This document shows positions 22,754 through 31,897 of a DNA stretch of 64,000 nucleotides, piece by piece; position 1 is the first letter of the stretch; each line of letters opens with the position of its first letter. Both the position numbers and the translations under genes were made by a program. The notes below the pieces were generated by a model, which saw nothing but the letters and a program-made list of their open reading frames with translations, was not told the origin of the DNA and did no database searches. The DNA is from Microbacterium hibisci (lineage in GTDB: Bacteria > Actinomycetota > Actinomycetes > Actinomycetales > Microbacteriaceae). The stretch spans positions 434,001-498,000 of the forward strand of contig NZ_JADIJC010000001.1 of NCBI RefSeq assembly GCF_015278255.1. Reading direction: 5' to 3'.

Positions 22754-23776
22754 ATGTCTTCTCAGGGCCTCGCCCTCTCGAATCGTCTTCGCTACCTCGC
22801 CTGGCGCGTCCGTCGCATCGACGTCGGCTCCGTGCTGGAGCGCGCGAAGGAGACCGCACGCGAGCACGGGAAGTGGACCCCGGCGGTCGTGGTCGACATG
22901 CTGTGGTCGGCGGGCTTCCGGCAGGTGGGCTTCCAGGACTACGTGGACTACGACTTCGCGATCCTGAATCGCGCCGAGCGCGCGACATACATGACGCACC
23001 CGGTCTCGAACGAGCTGTCGCAGAAGTACGACCACCCCGACTTCCGCGGCCTGTTCCAGGACAAGGTGGAGTTCGACCGCACGTTCGGCGAGTTCCTTCG
23101 TCGGGACTGGATGGTCGTCGAGGAGGGCAACGCCGAGGCGGTGCGCGCCTTCGCCGAGAAGCACGGCACCATCGTCACCAAGGAGCCCGTCGGCCAGGCG
23201 GGCACCGGCGTCCACCGCTACCACGCGGCCGAGGTGAACGACTGGCACGAGTTCCACCGCGGGCTGCTCGCCCGCGGTGAGCTCCTCATCGAGGAGGTCA
23301 TCCGCCAGCACGCTGATCTCGCGGCGGTCTGCCCGGGGACGGTGAACACCACGCGGGTGACCGCATTCTTCGACGGCGAGAAGACGCACATCCTCGCCAT
23401 GGCTCAGAAGTTCGGCCGCGGTGCGGTGAGCGACCAGATGACCTTCGGCGGCTTCTACACGATGCTCGACGAGGAGGGGCACGCTCTCGGCCCCGGCTAC
23501 GACTCCCACGGCCACGTGCACGAGAAGCACCCCGACAGCGGCTTCGTGATCGCCGACTTCCAGCTGCCCATGGTCGAGCAGGTCAAGGAGTTCGTCGACC
23601 AGGTCGCCCGTGTCGTGCCGCAGGTGCAGTACGTCGGCTGGGACATCGTCGTCTCCCCGGACGGGCCGGTGCTCGTCGAGGGCAACTGGGGGGCCGGCGT
23701 CTACGAGAACAAGCCGAGCGTCACCGGCATCCGCACCGGTCACAAAGCGCGCTATCGCGCCGCGATCGGCTTCTGA
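22754..23776 (+). CDS. ATP-grasp protein of the sugar-transfer-associated type
   Basis: A 340-residue ATP-grasp ligase-like protein, probably of the family called sugar-transfer associated ATP-grasp. ATP-grasp features are seen in GTIVTKEPVGQAGTGVHRY (nucleotide-binding lysine and Gly-rich loop), LLIEEVIRQH, VNTTRVTAFF and the metal-binding end VGWDIVVSPDGPVLVEGNWG (Asp, Glu, Asn). It should use ATP to join a carboxylate to an amine or other nucleophile; the substrates are unknown. The start is the ATG at 22754 with GGAG five bases upstream. It shares its promoter element with the two racemase-like genes, so a cell-wall or D-amino-acid role is possible but unproven. Confidence 0.8.
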   Translation: MSSQGLALSNRLRYLAWRVRRIDVGSVLERAKETAREHGKWTPAVVVDMLWSAGFRQVGFQDYVDYDFAILNRAERATYMTHPVSNELSQKYDHPDFRGLFQDKVEFDRTFGEFLRRDWMVVEEGNAEAVRAFAEKHGTIVTKEPVGQAGTGVHRYHAAEVNDWHEFHRGLLARGELLIEEVIRQHADLAAVCPGTVNTTRVTAFFDGEKTHILAMAQKFGRGAVSDQMTFGGFYTMLDEEGHALGPGYDSHGHVHEKHPDSGFVIADFQLPMVEQVKEFVDQVARVVPQVQYVGWDIVVSPDGPVLVEGNWGAGVYENKPSVTGIRTGHKARYRAAIGF

Positions 23777-23795
23777 CGCGAGACCTGACCCCTGC

Positions 23796-23833
23796 GGAGA
23801 AGGCGCGGCACCCGAGGGTGCCGCGCCTTCTCC
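23796..23833. terminator. Bidirectional terminator hairpin
   Basis: A perfect 17-bp stem (23796-23812 with 23817-23833; arm GGAGAAGGCGCGGCACC) with a CGAG loop stands between the convergent ATP-grasp and F420-ligase-like genes, 19 and 14 bp from the two stop codons. Confidence 0.88.
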
Positions 23834-23847
23834 ATCGTGTCGTGTTC

Positions 23848-24539
23848 TCAGACCGCGCGGACGATGCCGAGCGGAGTCGACTGGTGCCCCTGTCCGAGCG
23901 GGTTGTCCTTAAGGATCGAGACGAGCCGCTTCTCACCGCTCTTGTCGAGCGTCGAGCCGAGGATGTTGCCGCCCAGGTCGTTGATGTCGACCACCGCCAC
24001 CTCGGGCACGTCGCCGAGCAGCGCCTTGACACGCTGAGCGACCTCGCGGGGACGCTCCGGTCCGAGCACGACCGCCTTGTTGTACGGCGGGATGGTGCCG
24101 GAGGTGGGACCGTCGATCGCCCGGGCCTTGTCGCCGGCGATGCGGTAGAAGTCGCCCTTTCGCCCGAACAGCTTGGTGACGGCCGAGACCGCGGCGGCGA
24201 ACAGGATGCGGATCGTGCCGCACTCGCGCAACGCCATCTCCATCGTCTCGGGCATGCCGAGTCCGATGCCGTACGGCGTGCGCGTGACGTACTTCGAGAG
24301 GAAGAACGCCAGCTTGCGCGGCTTGATGTCCTCCACGAGGTAGGAGCGGCCCTGCGTGATCGCCACGATCTTCTCGGTCACGAACAGCAGATCGCCGGGA
24401 CGCACGACATCAGCGGCGTTCTCGCGGATGAACTCGTCGAGGTCGTCGCCCGGCATCACGACCCGCGTGCGGATCGGGATGCGGGCGAACGACGAGCCCT
24501 CGACCTGGACGGTGAGCGCCTTGCCGGCGTTCGCCTCGC

Positions 24540-24543
<4 letters not shown>
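23848..24543 (-). CDS. Coenzyme F420-0:L-glutamate ligase-like protein
   Basis: A 231-residue protein matching the F420_ligase (CofE-type) fold by sequence feel: [62 protein letters not shown] and [15 protein letters not shown]. CofE adds glutamate to F420 in a GTP-dependent reaction. No other F420 gene is in the window, and actinobacterial homologues without F420 biosynthesis exist as far as I know, so the real substrate may be different. The GTG start overlaps the sigA stop by four bases (GTGA), so it is translated after the primary sigma factor. Confidence 0.78.
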
Positions 24544-25880
<1,337 letters not shown>

Positions 25881-25947
25881 GTTTCGCCTTTCACCGGTCG
25901 ACGCGCCCTGCGCGTCTCCGGTCGGTTTCGGACACTAGTAAGACCCT

Positions 25948-26018
25948 TGTCAAGTCCCGATCTTCGAAGGGGAGCCCTGCGAAGACGGTTGACAACGGGT
26001 CAGAGCGTCTAGTATCTC
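25948..26018. promoter_or_regulatory. Back-to-back TTGACA boxes upstream of sigA
   Basis: A minus-strand TTGACA (25953-25948) points toward sigA but has no good -10 box at 16-18 bp. A plus-strand TTGACA (25989-25994) is followed after 18 bp by TATCTC (26013-26018) and points into the antisense of the PAC2 gene, where no plus-strand gene is seen. The 248-bp gap holds nothing else I can name. Confidence 0.3.
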
Positions 26019-26128
26019 ATACTTGCCGTGCGCCGCCAGCATCGCCCCGCGGAGTCGGGCGCACCTCCATCACAGAGATCAACGCGCCGGTGCCGGGGGG
26101 AATTCCGCGCGGCGACGGATCTGCGCCG

Positions 26129-27049
26129 TCAGGCGCCGCGCTTGTCGTCGTCGGCGGGTCGCGTGGCGAGGAATCGCTCGAGTTCGGCGGCGAGCTCGTC
26201 GGCGCTGGGCAGATCGCCGGTGTGGATCATCGGGGTCGCGAGCGTCGAACCGGCCATATACGCGTCGTAGCGCTCCTCGAGGCCCTGGACCATGCGTGCC
26301 AGTTCGTCGCTGCCCTCGATCTGCTCGGCGACCTTGTCGAGGTAGTCCCGGTTCTCGTCGCGGAGCTCGTCGCCGGCGAACACGAGGCCGGTCGCCACGG
26401 TGAGGCTGTCCAGGGCCGCGAGCGCCGCGGCGGGGTACTCGGTGTCGCCCAGGTAGTGGGGAATCAGCAGCACGAAGCCGGCGATCCGCACGCCGGCGGC
26501 GGCGAGCCGGTACTCGAGCAGGTGTCCCGCGGTGGCGGGCACCTGCGTGTGGGGCTGCCACACCGAGTGCGCCTCCGTCAGCTCGGCGCGCGTGCCGCTC
26601 ACGGTGGTGCCGATGGGACGCGTGTGCGGCACGGGCATCGGGATGGCGTGCACCCAGGTCACCGTCGACACGCCGTAGATATTGGTGAAATCGAGCACCG
26701 CCTCGGCGAAGGCATCCCACGCGAAATCGGGCTCGTAGCCCGCCAGCAGCAGGAACGGCTGGCCCAGCGCGTCGTGGGCGAAGGAGAGCTCCAGCCGCTG
26801 CGGGCGGTAGTCGGTCAGATGGTCCTTCTCGAACGAGACGATCGGCCGCCGGGCGCGGTAGTCCAGCAGCGTGTCATTGGAGAAGACCGCCAGCGGCGAC
26901 GGGTCGAGGTCGTCGCGGAAGTAGTCGATCACACGGCTCACGGCGCTGCCGGCATCGGTGAACCCGGTCAAGGCGATCACCAGCGGCAGTCCGCGCGGGA
27001 CGGGCGGCGCAGAAGCCGCGCGCTCGAACAGCGGACCGGGAAGGGGCAT
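26129..27049 (-). CDS. PAC2 family protein (proteasome-assembly-chaperone-like)
   Basis: A 306-residue soluble protein of the PAC2 superfamily. It contains GLPLVIALTGFTDAGSAVSRVIDYF at the N-terminus (core TGFTDAG), FLLLAGYEPDFAWDAF and TGHLLEYRLAAAGVRIAGFVLLIPHYLG. Actinobacterial members are named for their similarity to proteasome assembly chaperones; their function here is unclear. The ATG at 27049 is six bases after a TAGCAT hexamer, so the message is probably leaderless. It is divergent from pepA, 85 bp away. Confidence 0.85.
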   Translation of the reverse strand: MPLPGPLFERAASAPPVPRGLPLVIALTGFTDAGSAVSRVIDYFRDDLDPSPLAVFSNDTLLDYRARRPIVSFEKDHLTDYRPQRLELSFAHDALGQPFLLLAGYEPDFAWDAFAEAVLDFTNIYGVSTVTWVHAIPMPVPHTRPIGTTVSGTRAELTEAHSVWQPHTQVPATAGHLLEYRLAAAGVRIAGFVLLIPHYLGDTEYPAAALAALDSLTVATGLVFAGDELRDENRDYLDKVAEQIEGSDELARMVQGLEERYDAYMAGSTLATPMIHTGDLPSADELAAELERFLATRPADDDKRGA

Positions 27050-27055
27050 GGGTCC

Positions 27056-27061
27056 ATGCTA
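27056..27061 (-). promoter_or_regulatory. Candidate -10 element of the PAC2 gene
   Basis: Minus-strand TAGCAT ends seven bases before the A of the ATG at 27049, predicting a leaderless transcript. No -35 box is evident. Confidence 0.4.
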
Positions 27062-27121
27062 CGAGCCGTCCGCGCACGCCGGGTCGCGTCGGTCGCGCTC
27101 AGAGCGAACAGCGGTCGTCCC

Positions 27122-27127
27122 TAGGAT
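27122..27127 (+). promoter_or_regulatory. Candidate -10 element of pepA
   Basis: TAGGAT is followed by seven bases and then the pepA ATG at 27135, which would be at or next to the transcript start. The alternative ATG at 27126 overlaps this hexamer and would then be untranscribed, which favours 27135. Confidence 0.45.
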
Positions 27128-27134
27128 GGAGACC

Positions 27135-28622
27135 ATGTCGTTTCCCGACCTCGAGTACCGCACTGCACCCGTCCGAGAGTCCGATGCCGACCTCCTCCTC
27201 CTCGCTCTTCCGCCGCTCGACGGTGACGGGGCCCCCGACCTCGCCGACTGGCCCGGCCTGCGCGACGCGCTCACGGCGGTCGGATTCACCGGCGGCGCCG
27301 GCGCTCTCGTGCGTGTGTACGCGCCCGAGAGCACGAAGCTTCCGCTGGCGGTCATCGGCACGGGCGGCGCTCCGGACGCGACGGCGCTCCGCGATGCGGC
27401 GGGTGCGGCGATCCGCTCGCTGACCGGCTTCGCGACGGTGGCTGTCGCCGCACCGTTCGCGGACCCCGCGCTGTGGCCGGCCCTCGCCGAGGGAGCCGCG
27501 CTCGGCGGCTACCGCTTCGACGGCTACAAGTCCGACCCGCCCAAGGCGCGCGCGGCGAAGGTCGTCGTGCACGGCACCGCGGACGCCGACGACGCCGCGC
27601 TGAAGCTCGTCACCGAGACCGCGGCATCCGTCGCCCTCGTGAAGGATCTCGTGAACGTTCCCGCCGAGTGGCTCGGACCGGCGGACGTCGCGGAGCGGGC
27701 CGCCGAGGCCGTCGCGGATCTGCCGGTGACCGTCGAGATCCTCGATGAAGCGGCGCTGCGCGAGCAGGGCTACGGCGGCATCCTCGGCGTCGGGCAGGGC
27801 TCGGACCGACCGCCGCGGCTGGTGCGTCTGGAGTACGCGCCGGCCGATGCCGCGCGCCACGTCGCCCTCGTGGGCAAGGGCATCACCTTCGACACCGGCG
27901 GACTGTCGCTGAAGCCCGCCGCGTCGATGGTCGGCATGAAGTACGACATGGCGGGCGCCGCCACGGTGCTCGCCGTGCTGCGGGCCGCGGCATCCGTCGG
28001 CGCACCGGTGAAGGTCACCGCGTGGCTGTGCCTCGCCGACAACATGCCGTCGGGCCGCGCCACCCGCCCCGGTGACGTCCTGCGTCTGCTCGACGGCACG
28101 ACCGTCGAGGTGCTCAACACCGACGCCGAGGGCCGGCTGGTCCTCGCCGACGGCCTCGTCGCGGCCAGCCGCGAGCAGCCCGACGTGATCGTCGACGTCG
28201 CCACCCTCACGGGCGCGATCCTCATCGCCCTCGGCACCCGGCACACCGGTGTCATGGGTGACGACGAGGCCGTCGCCGCGTATCTTTCCGCGGCCGCCGA
28301 GGCCGGCGAGCCGGCGTGGCAGCTGCCGCTTCCGCCGCACATGGTGGAGGAGCTCGACTCCCCCATCGCCGACCTGCAGAACGCCAAGATCGGCGATCCC
28401 GCGGGCGGCTCGCTCTTCGCAGGACTGTTCCTGCGCCACTTCGTCGGCCGCACCGCCGACGACGCCGATGCCCCACGAATCCCGTGGGTGCATCTCGACA
28501 TCGCCGGCAGCGGGACCCACAAGGGCGCGCCGTACGGCTACACCGACAAGGGACCGACTGCGGCCACCGTCCGCAGCCTGATCCGCTTCGTCCTGGCAGA
28601 CCTCGATGAGGAGGCACGATGA
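27135..28622 (+). CDS. pepA: Leucyl aminopeptidase (M17 family)
   Basis: A 495-residue cytosolic two-metal aminopeptidase releasing N-terminal residues from peptides. The N-terminal macro-like domain spans about 1-165. The catalytic domain has GKGITFDTGGLSLKPAASM (Lys and Asp ligands), KYDMAGAATVLAVL and the family signature NTDAEGRLVLADGL (Asp, Glu, Arg), then VATLTGAILIALG. Length is normal. ATG 27135 was preferred because of the spacing from the TAGGAT box. Its TGA overlaps the lpd ATG by four bases, so peptidase and dihydrolipoyl dehydrogenase are translationally coupled. Confidence 0.95.
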   Translation: MSFPDLEYRTAPVRESDADLLLLALPPLDGDGAPDLADWPGLRDALTAVGFTGGAGALVRVYAPESTKLPLAVIGTGGAPDATALRDAAGAAIRSLTGFATVAVAAPFADPALWPALAEGAALGGYRFDGYKSDPPKARAAKVVVHGTADADDAALKLVTETAASVALVKDLVNVPAEWLGPADVAERAAEAVADLPVTVEILDEAALREQGYGGILGVGQGSDRPPRLVRLEYAPADAARHVALVGKGITFDTGGLSLKPAASMVGMKYDMAGAATVLAVLRAAASVGAPVKVTAWLCLADNMPSGRATRPGDVLRLLDGTTVEVLNTDAEGRLVLADGLVAASREQPDVIVDVATLTGAILIALGTRHTGVMGDDEAVAAYLSAAAEAGEPAWQLPLPPHMVEELDSPIADLQNAKIGDPAGGSLFAGLFLRHFVGRTADDADAPRIPWVHLDIAGSGTHKGAPYGYTDKGPTAATVRSLIRFVLADLDEEAR

Positions 28623-29992
28623 CCGACCACACCTTCGATCTCGTCATTCTGGGCGGTGGCAGCGGCGGCTACGCCGCGGCGCTGCGCGCTGCGGAGCTCG
28701 GCAAGTCCGTCGCGCTGATCGAGAAGGACAAGGTGGGCGGCACCTGCCTGCATCGCGGCTGCATCCCGACGAAGGCGCTGCTGCACGCGGCTGAGGTGGC
28801 CGACACGGCGCGGGATGCCGCGTCCGCCGGCATCCGCGCCACGTTCGAGGGCGTCGACCCGGCGGGCGTCCGCGCCTACCGCGAGGGCATCGTCGCGAAG
28901 AAGTACAAGGGGCTGGAAGGCCTCGTGAAGGCGCGCGGCATCACCGTCGTGAACGGCGAGGGACGCCTCGAGGAGGGGCCGGCGGTCCGGGTCGGGGACG
29001 ACGTCTTCCGCGGCGCCGACGTGATCCTCGCGACCGGGTCGTACAGCCGGACGCTGCCGGGGCTGGAGATCGGCGGCCGCATCCTCACCAGCGAGCACGC
29101 GCTCGAGCTCGACGAGGTTCCCGCCAGCGTCGTGATCCTGGGCGGCGGCGTCATCGGCGTCGAGTTCGCGAGCGTGTGGCGCTCGTTCGGAGCCGAGGTC
29201 ACGATCGTCGAGGCGCTCGATCACCTCGTCCCCAACGAGGACATCGCGCTGAGCAAGGGCCTCGAGCGGGCGTTCCGGCGCCGCGGCATCCAGTACTCGC
29301 TCGGGGTGCGCTTCCAGAGCGCGACGCAGACGACGGATGCCGTGACCGTGGCCCTCGAGGACGGCAAGACCTTCACCGCCGACTATCTGCTGGTGGCGGT
29401 GGGGCGCGGTCCCGCGACCGCAGGGCTGGGCTACGAGGAGGCCGGCGTCACGATCGATCGCGGCTTCGTGATCACCGACGAGCGGCTGCGCACCGGCGTG
29501 GCGCACGTGTGGGCCGTGGGCGACATCGTCCCGGGCCTGCAGCTCGCCCACCGCGGATTCCAGCAGGGCATCTTCGTGGCCGAGGAGATCGCCGGGCTCT
29601 CCCCCGTCGTGATCCCCGACTCCCAGATCCCGAAGGTCACCTACAGCCACCCCGAGGTCGCGTCGGTGGGGCTCACCGAAGCCCAGGCCGCTGACGCGCA
29701 CGGCGCCGACGCCATCGCCGCCTATGAGTACAACCTGGCGGGCAACGGCAAGAGCGAGATCCTCGGGGCCGGCGGCCTCGTCAAGGTCGTGCGGGCGAAG
29801 GACGGCCCCGTCCTGGGCGTGCACCTCATCGGCGACCGCGTCGGCGAGCTCATCACCGAAGGACAGCTCGCCGTGGGCTGGGAAGCCCACCCCGAAGACA
29901 TCGCGCCCTTCATCCACGCGCACCCGACGCAGTCCGAGGCCCTCGGCGAAGCATTCCTCGCCCTCGCGGGCAAGCCGCTGCACGCCCTGTGA
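28619..29992 (+). CDS. lpd: Dihydrolipoyl dehydrogenase (E3)
   Basis: A 457-residue flavoprotein disulfide reductase that reoxidises lipoyl groups with NAD+. It shows the FAD dinucleotide fold ILGGGSGGYAAALRA, the redox disulfide GGTCLHRGCIPTKALL, the NAD-binding ILGGGVIGVEFASVW, the second FAD segment VWAVGDIVPG and the C-terminal catalytic His-Glu region HAHPTQSEALGEA. It serves the 2-oxoacid dehydrogenase complexes whose E2 is encoded 62 bp downstream. It overlaps pepA by ATGA. Confidence 0.95.
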   Translation: MTDHTFDLVILGGGSGGYAAALRAAELGKSVALIEKDKVGGTCLHRGCIPTKALLHAAEVADTARDAASAGIRATFEGVDPAGVRAYREGIVAKKYKGLEGLVKARGITVVNGEGRLEEGPAVRVGDDVFRGADVILATGSYSRTLPGLEIGGRILTSEHALELDEVPASVVILGGGVIGVEFASVWRSFGAEVTIVEALDHLVPNEDIALSKGLERAFRRRGIQYSLGVRFQSATQTTDAVTVALEDGKTFTADYLLVAVGRGPATAGLGYEEAGVTIDRGFVITDERLRTGVAHVWAVGDIVPGLQLAHRGFQQGIFVAEEIAGLSPVVIPDSQIPKVTYSHPEVASVGLTEAQAADAHGADAIAAYEYNLAGNGKSEILGAGGLVKVVRAKDGPVLGVHLIGDRVGELITEGQLAVGWEAHPEDIAPFIHAHPTQSEALGEAFLALAGKPLHAL

Positions 29993-30015
29993 CCCTTCGG
30001 CCCGCCCCCCATCAC

Positions 30016-30021
30016 TAAGCT
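30016..30021 (+). promoter_or_regulatory. Candidate -10 element of the E2 gene
   Basis: TAAGCT predicts a start near 30028, leaving a leader of about 27 bases with a strong AGAAGGAGA ribosome-binding site at 30039-30047. The E2 gene can thus be transcribed independently of lpd. Confidence 0.45.
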
Positions 30022-30054
30022 AGATCCGATATTTCTTCAGAAGGAGACATCCTC

Positions 30055-31878
30055 ATGAGCACATCCGTGGTCCTCCCCGCTCTCGGTGAGAGCGTGACCG
30101 AGGGAACGGTCACCCGCTGGCTCAAGAACGTCGGCGATACGGTCCAGGCGGACGAGGGCCTGCTCGAGATCTCCACGGACAAGGTGGACACCGAGATCCC
30201 TTCGCCGGTCAGCGGCGTCATCGAGGAGATCCTCGTCCAGGAGGACGAGACCGTCGAGGTCGGCGCCGTGCTGGCCAAGATCGGCGACGGCTCGGGCTCG
30301 TCCGATGCCGCACCGGCTCCCGAGGCCGCCGCGGCCGAGGCACCGGCCGCCCCCGCGGCTGAGGCTCCCGCCGCTGAGGCTGCCGCCCCGGCGGCTGAGG
30401 CTCCCGCCGCTCCGGCCGCCGAAGCCCCCGCCGCGCCCGAGTCCGCAGCGCCCGCCGCCGAGGCTTCCGCTGCGCCCGCCGCCGGCGGCAAGGACGTCGT
30501 CCTTCCCGAACTCGGTGAGAGCGTCACGGAGGGCACCGTGACCCGCTGGCTCAAGCAGGTCGGCGACGAGGTCGCGGTCGACGAGCCGCTCCTCGAGATC
30601 TCCACCGACAAGGTCGACACCGAGATTCCGTCGCCGTTCGCCGGGGTGCTGCAGGAGATCCTCGTCCAGGAGGACGAGACCGTCGAGGTCGGCTCACCGC
30701 TGGCACGCATCGGCGAGGCCGGTGCTGCGGCTCCCGCCGCTGAGGCGCCCGCTCCCGCTGAGGCTCCCGCTCCCGCTGAGGCTGCCGCTCCCGCTGAGGC
30801 TCCGGCGGCCGCTCCTGCGCCGGCCGCTGCCCCGGCTCCGGCCGCTGCTCCGGCCGCTGCCCCGGCTCCGGCCGCTGCCCCGGCTCCGGCCGCTGCTCCG
30901 GCCGCTGCCCCGGCTCCGGCCGCCGCCCCTGCTCCGGCCGCTGCCCCGGCTCCGGCCGCAGGCGCCGACGACGACAGCGTCACGTACGTGACGCCGCTGG
31001 TCCGCCGCCTGGCGCAGCAGCAGGGCGTCGACCTCGCGTCGGTGAAGGGCACCGGCGTGGGCGGTCGCATCCGCAAGGAGGACGTGCTGAAGGCCGCTGA
31101 GGCCGCATCGGCTCCCGCCGCTCCGGCTGCCGCCGCCGCCCCGGCCCCGCTCGAGGTCTCGCCGCTGCGCGGCACGACCCAGCCGATGTCGCGTCTGCGC
31201 AAGGTGCTCGCACAGCGCGCGGTCGAGTCGATGCAGTCGACCGCCCAGCTGACGTCGGTCGTCGAGGTCGACGTCACGAAGCTCGCGACCTTCCGCGACC
31301 AGGTGAAGGGCGACTTCCAGGCCAAGACCGGCGACAAGCTGTCGTTCCTGCCGTTCTTCGCACTGGCTGCCGCCGAGGCGCTGCAGGCCTACCCCGTCAT
31401 CAACTCGACGGTGGACGGCGACCAGATCGTGTACCCCGCGACGGAGAACCTCTCGATCGCGGTCGACACCGAGCGTGGCCTGCTGACGCCGGTGCTGCGT
31501 GACGCCGCGAGCAAGAACCTCGCGCAGATCGCGCACGAGATCGCCGACCTCGCCGCGCGCACGCGCGACAACAAGCTGAAGCCGGACGAGCTGGCGGGCG
31601 GCACCTTCACGCTGACCAACACCGGTTCGCGTGGTGCGCTGTTCGACACGCCGGTCGTCTTCCTGCCCCAGACCGCCATCCTCGGCACGGGCGTCGTCGT
31701 CAAGCGCCCCGGCATCGTGACGGTCGACGGCAAGGACGCGATCTCGGTGCGCTCGTACGTCTACCTCGCGCTGTCGTACGACCACCGCGTGATCGACGGT
31801 GCCGATGCGGCCCGCTTCCTCGGCGCCGTGAAGACGCGCCTGGAGGCCGCGTCGTTCGAGGGGAACCTCGGCATCTGA
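30055..31878 (+). CDS. sucB: 2-oxoacid dehydrogenase E2, dihydrolipoamide succinyltransferase type
   Basis: A 607-residue E2 acyltransferase. It has two lipoyl domains (about 1-78 and 143-221), each with the lipoylated lysine in [12 protein letters not shown]. These are joined by long Ala/Pro/Glu linkers. A peripheral subunit-binding domain ([22 protein letters not shown] region, near 310) binds E3, and the C-terminal catalytic domain has the conserved [16 protein letters not shown]. Actinobacteria use this protein as the common E2 of pyruvate and 2-oxoglutarate dehydrogenase, so the name sucB does not exclude a role with AceE, part of which is encoded at the right end of this window. Confidence 0.93.
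   Translation: MSTSVVLPALGESVTEGTVTRWLKNVGDTVQADEGLLEISTDKVDTEIPSPVSGVIEEILVQEDETVEVGAVLAKIGDGSGSSDAAPAPEAAAAEAPAAPAAEAPAAEAAAPAAEAPAAPAAEAPAAPESAAPAAEASAAPAAGGKDVVLPELGESVTEGTVTRWLKQVGDEVAVDEPLLEISTDKVDTEIPSPFAGVLQEILVQEDETVEVGSPLARIGEAGAAAPAAEAPAPAEAPAPAEAAAPAEAPAAAPAPAAAPAPAAAPAAAPAPAAAPAPAAAPAAAPAPAAAPAPAAAPAPAAGADDDSVTYVTPLVRRLAQQQGVDLASVKGTGVGGRIRKEDVLKAAEAASAPAAPAAAAAPAPLEVSPLRGTTQPMSRLRKVLAQRAVESMQSTAQLTSVVEVDVTKLATFRDQVKGDFQAKTGDKLSFLPFFALAAAEALQAYPVINSTVDGDQIVYPATENLSIAVDTERGLLTPVLRDAASKNLAQIAHEIADLAARTRDNKLKPDELAGGTFTLTNTGSRGALFDTPVVFLPQTAILGTGVVVKRPGIVTVDGKDAISVRSYVYLALSYDHRVIDGADAARFLGAVKTRLEAASFEGNLGI
30808..30960 (+). repeat. Tandem Pro-Ala codon repeat in the E2 linker
   Basis: A run of units such as GCTCCGGCCGCTGCCCCG encodes repeated APAAAP in the swinging-arm linker after the second lipoyl domain. 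Nearly identical units suggest recent slippage or unequal crossing over, and length may vary between strains. Confidence 0.85.
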
Positions 31879-31897
31879 TCTCGAGCCACCTCTGCTC

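Noticed and set aside
30724..30966. Tandem repeats that might be taken for a CRISPR or intergenic array
   Set aside because: They are in frame within the E2 protein linker and encode Ala/Pro. There are no spacers and no cas genes in the window.
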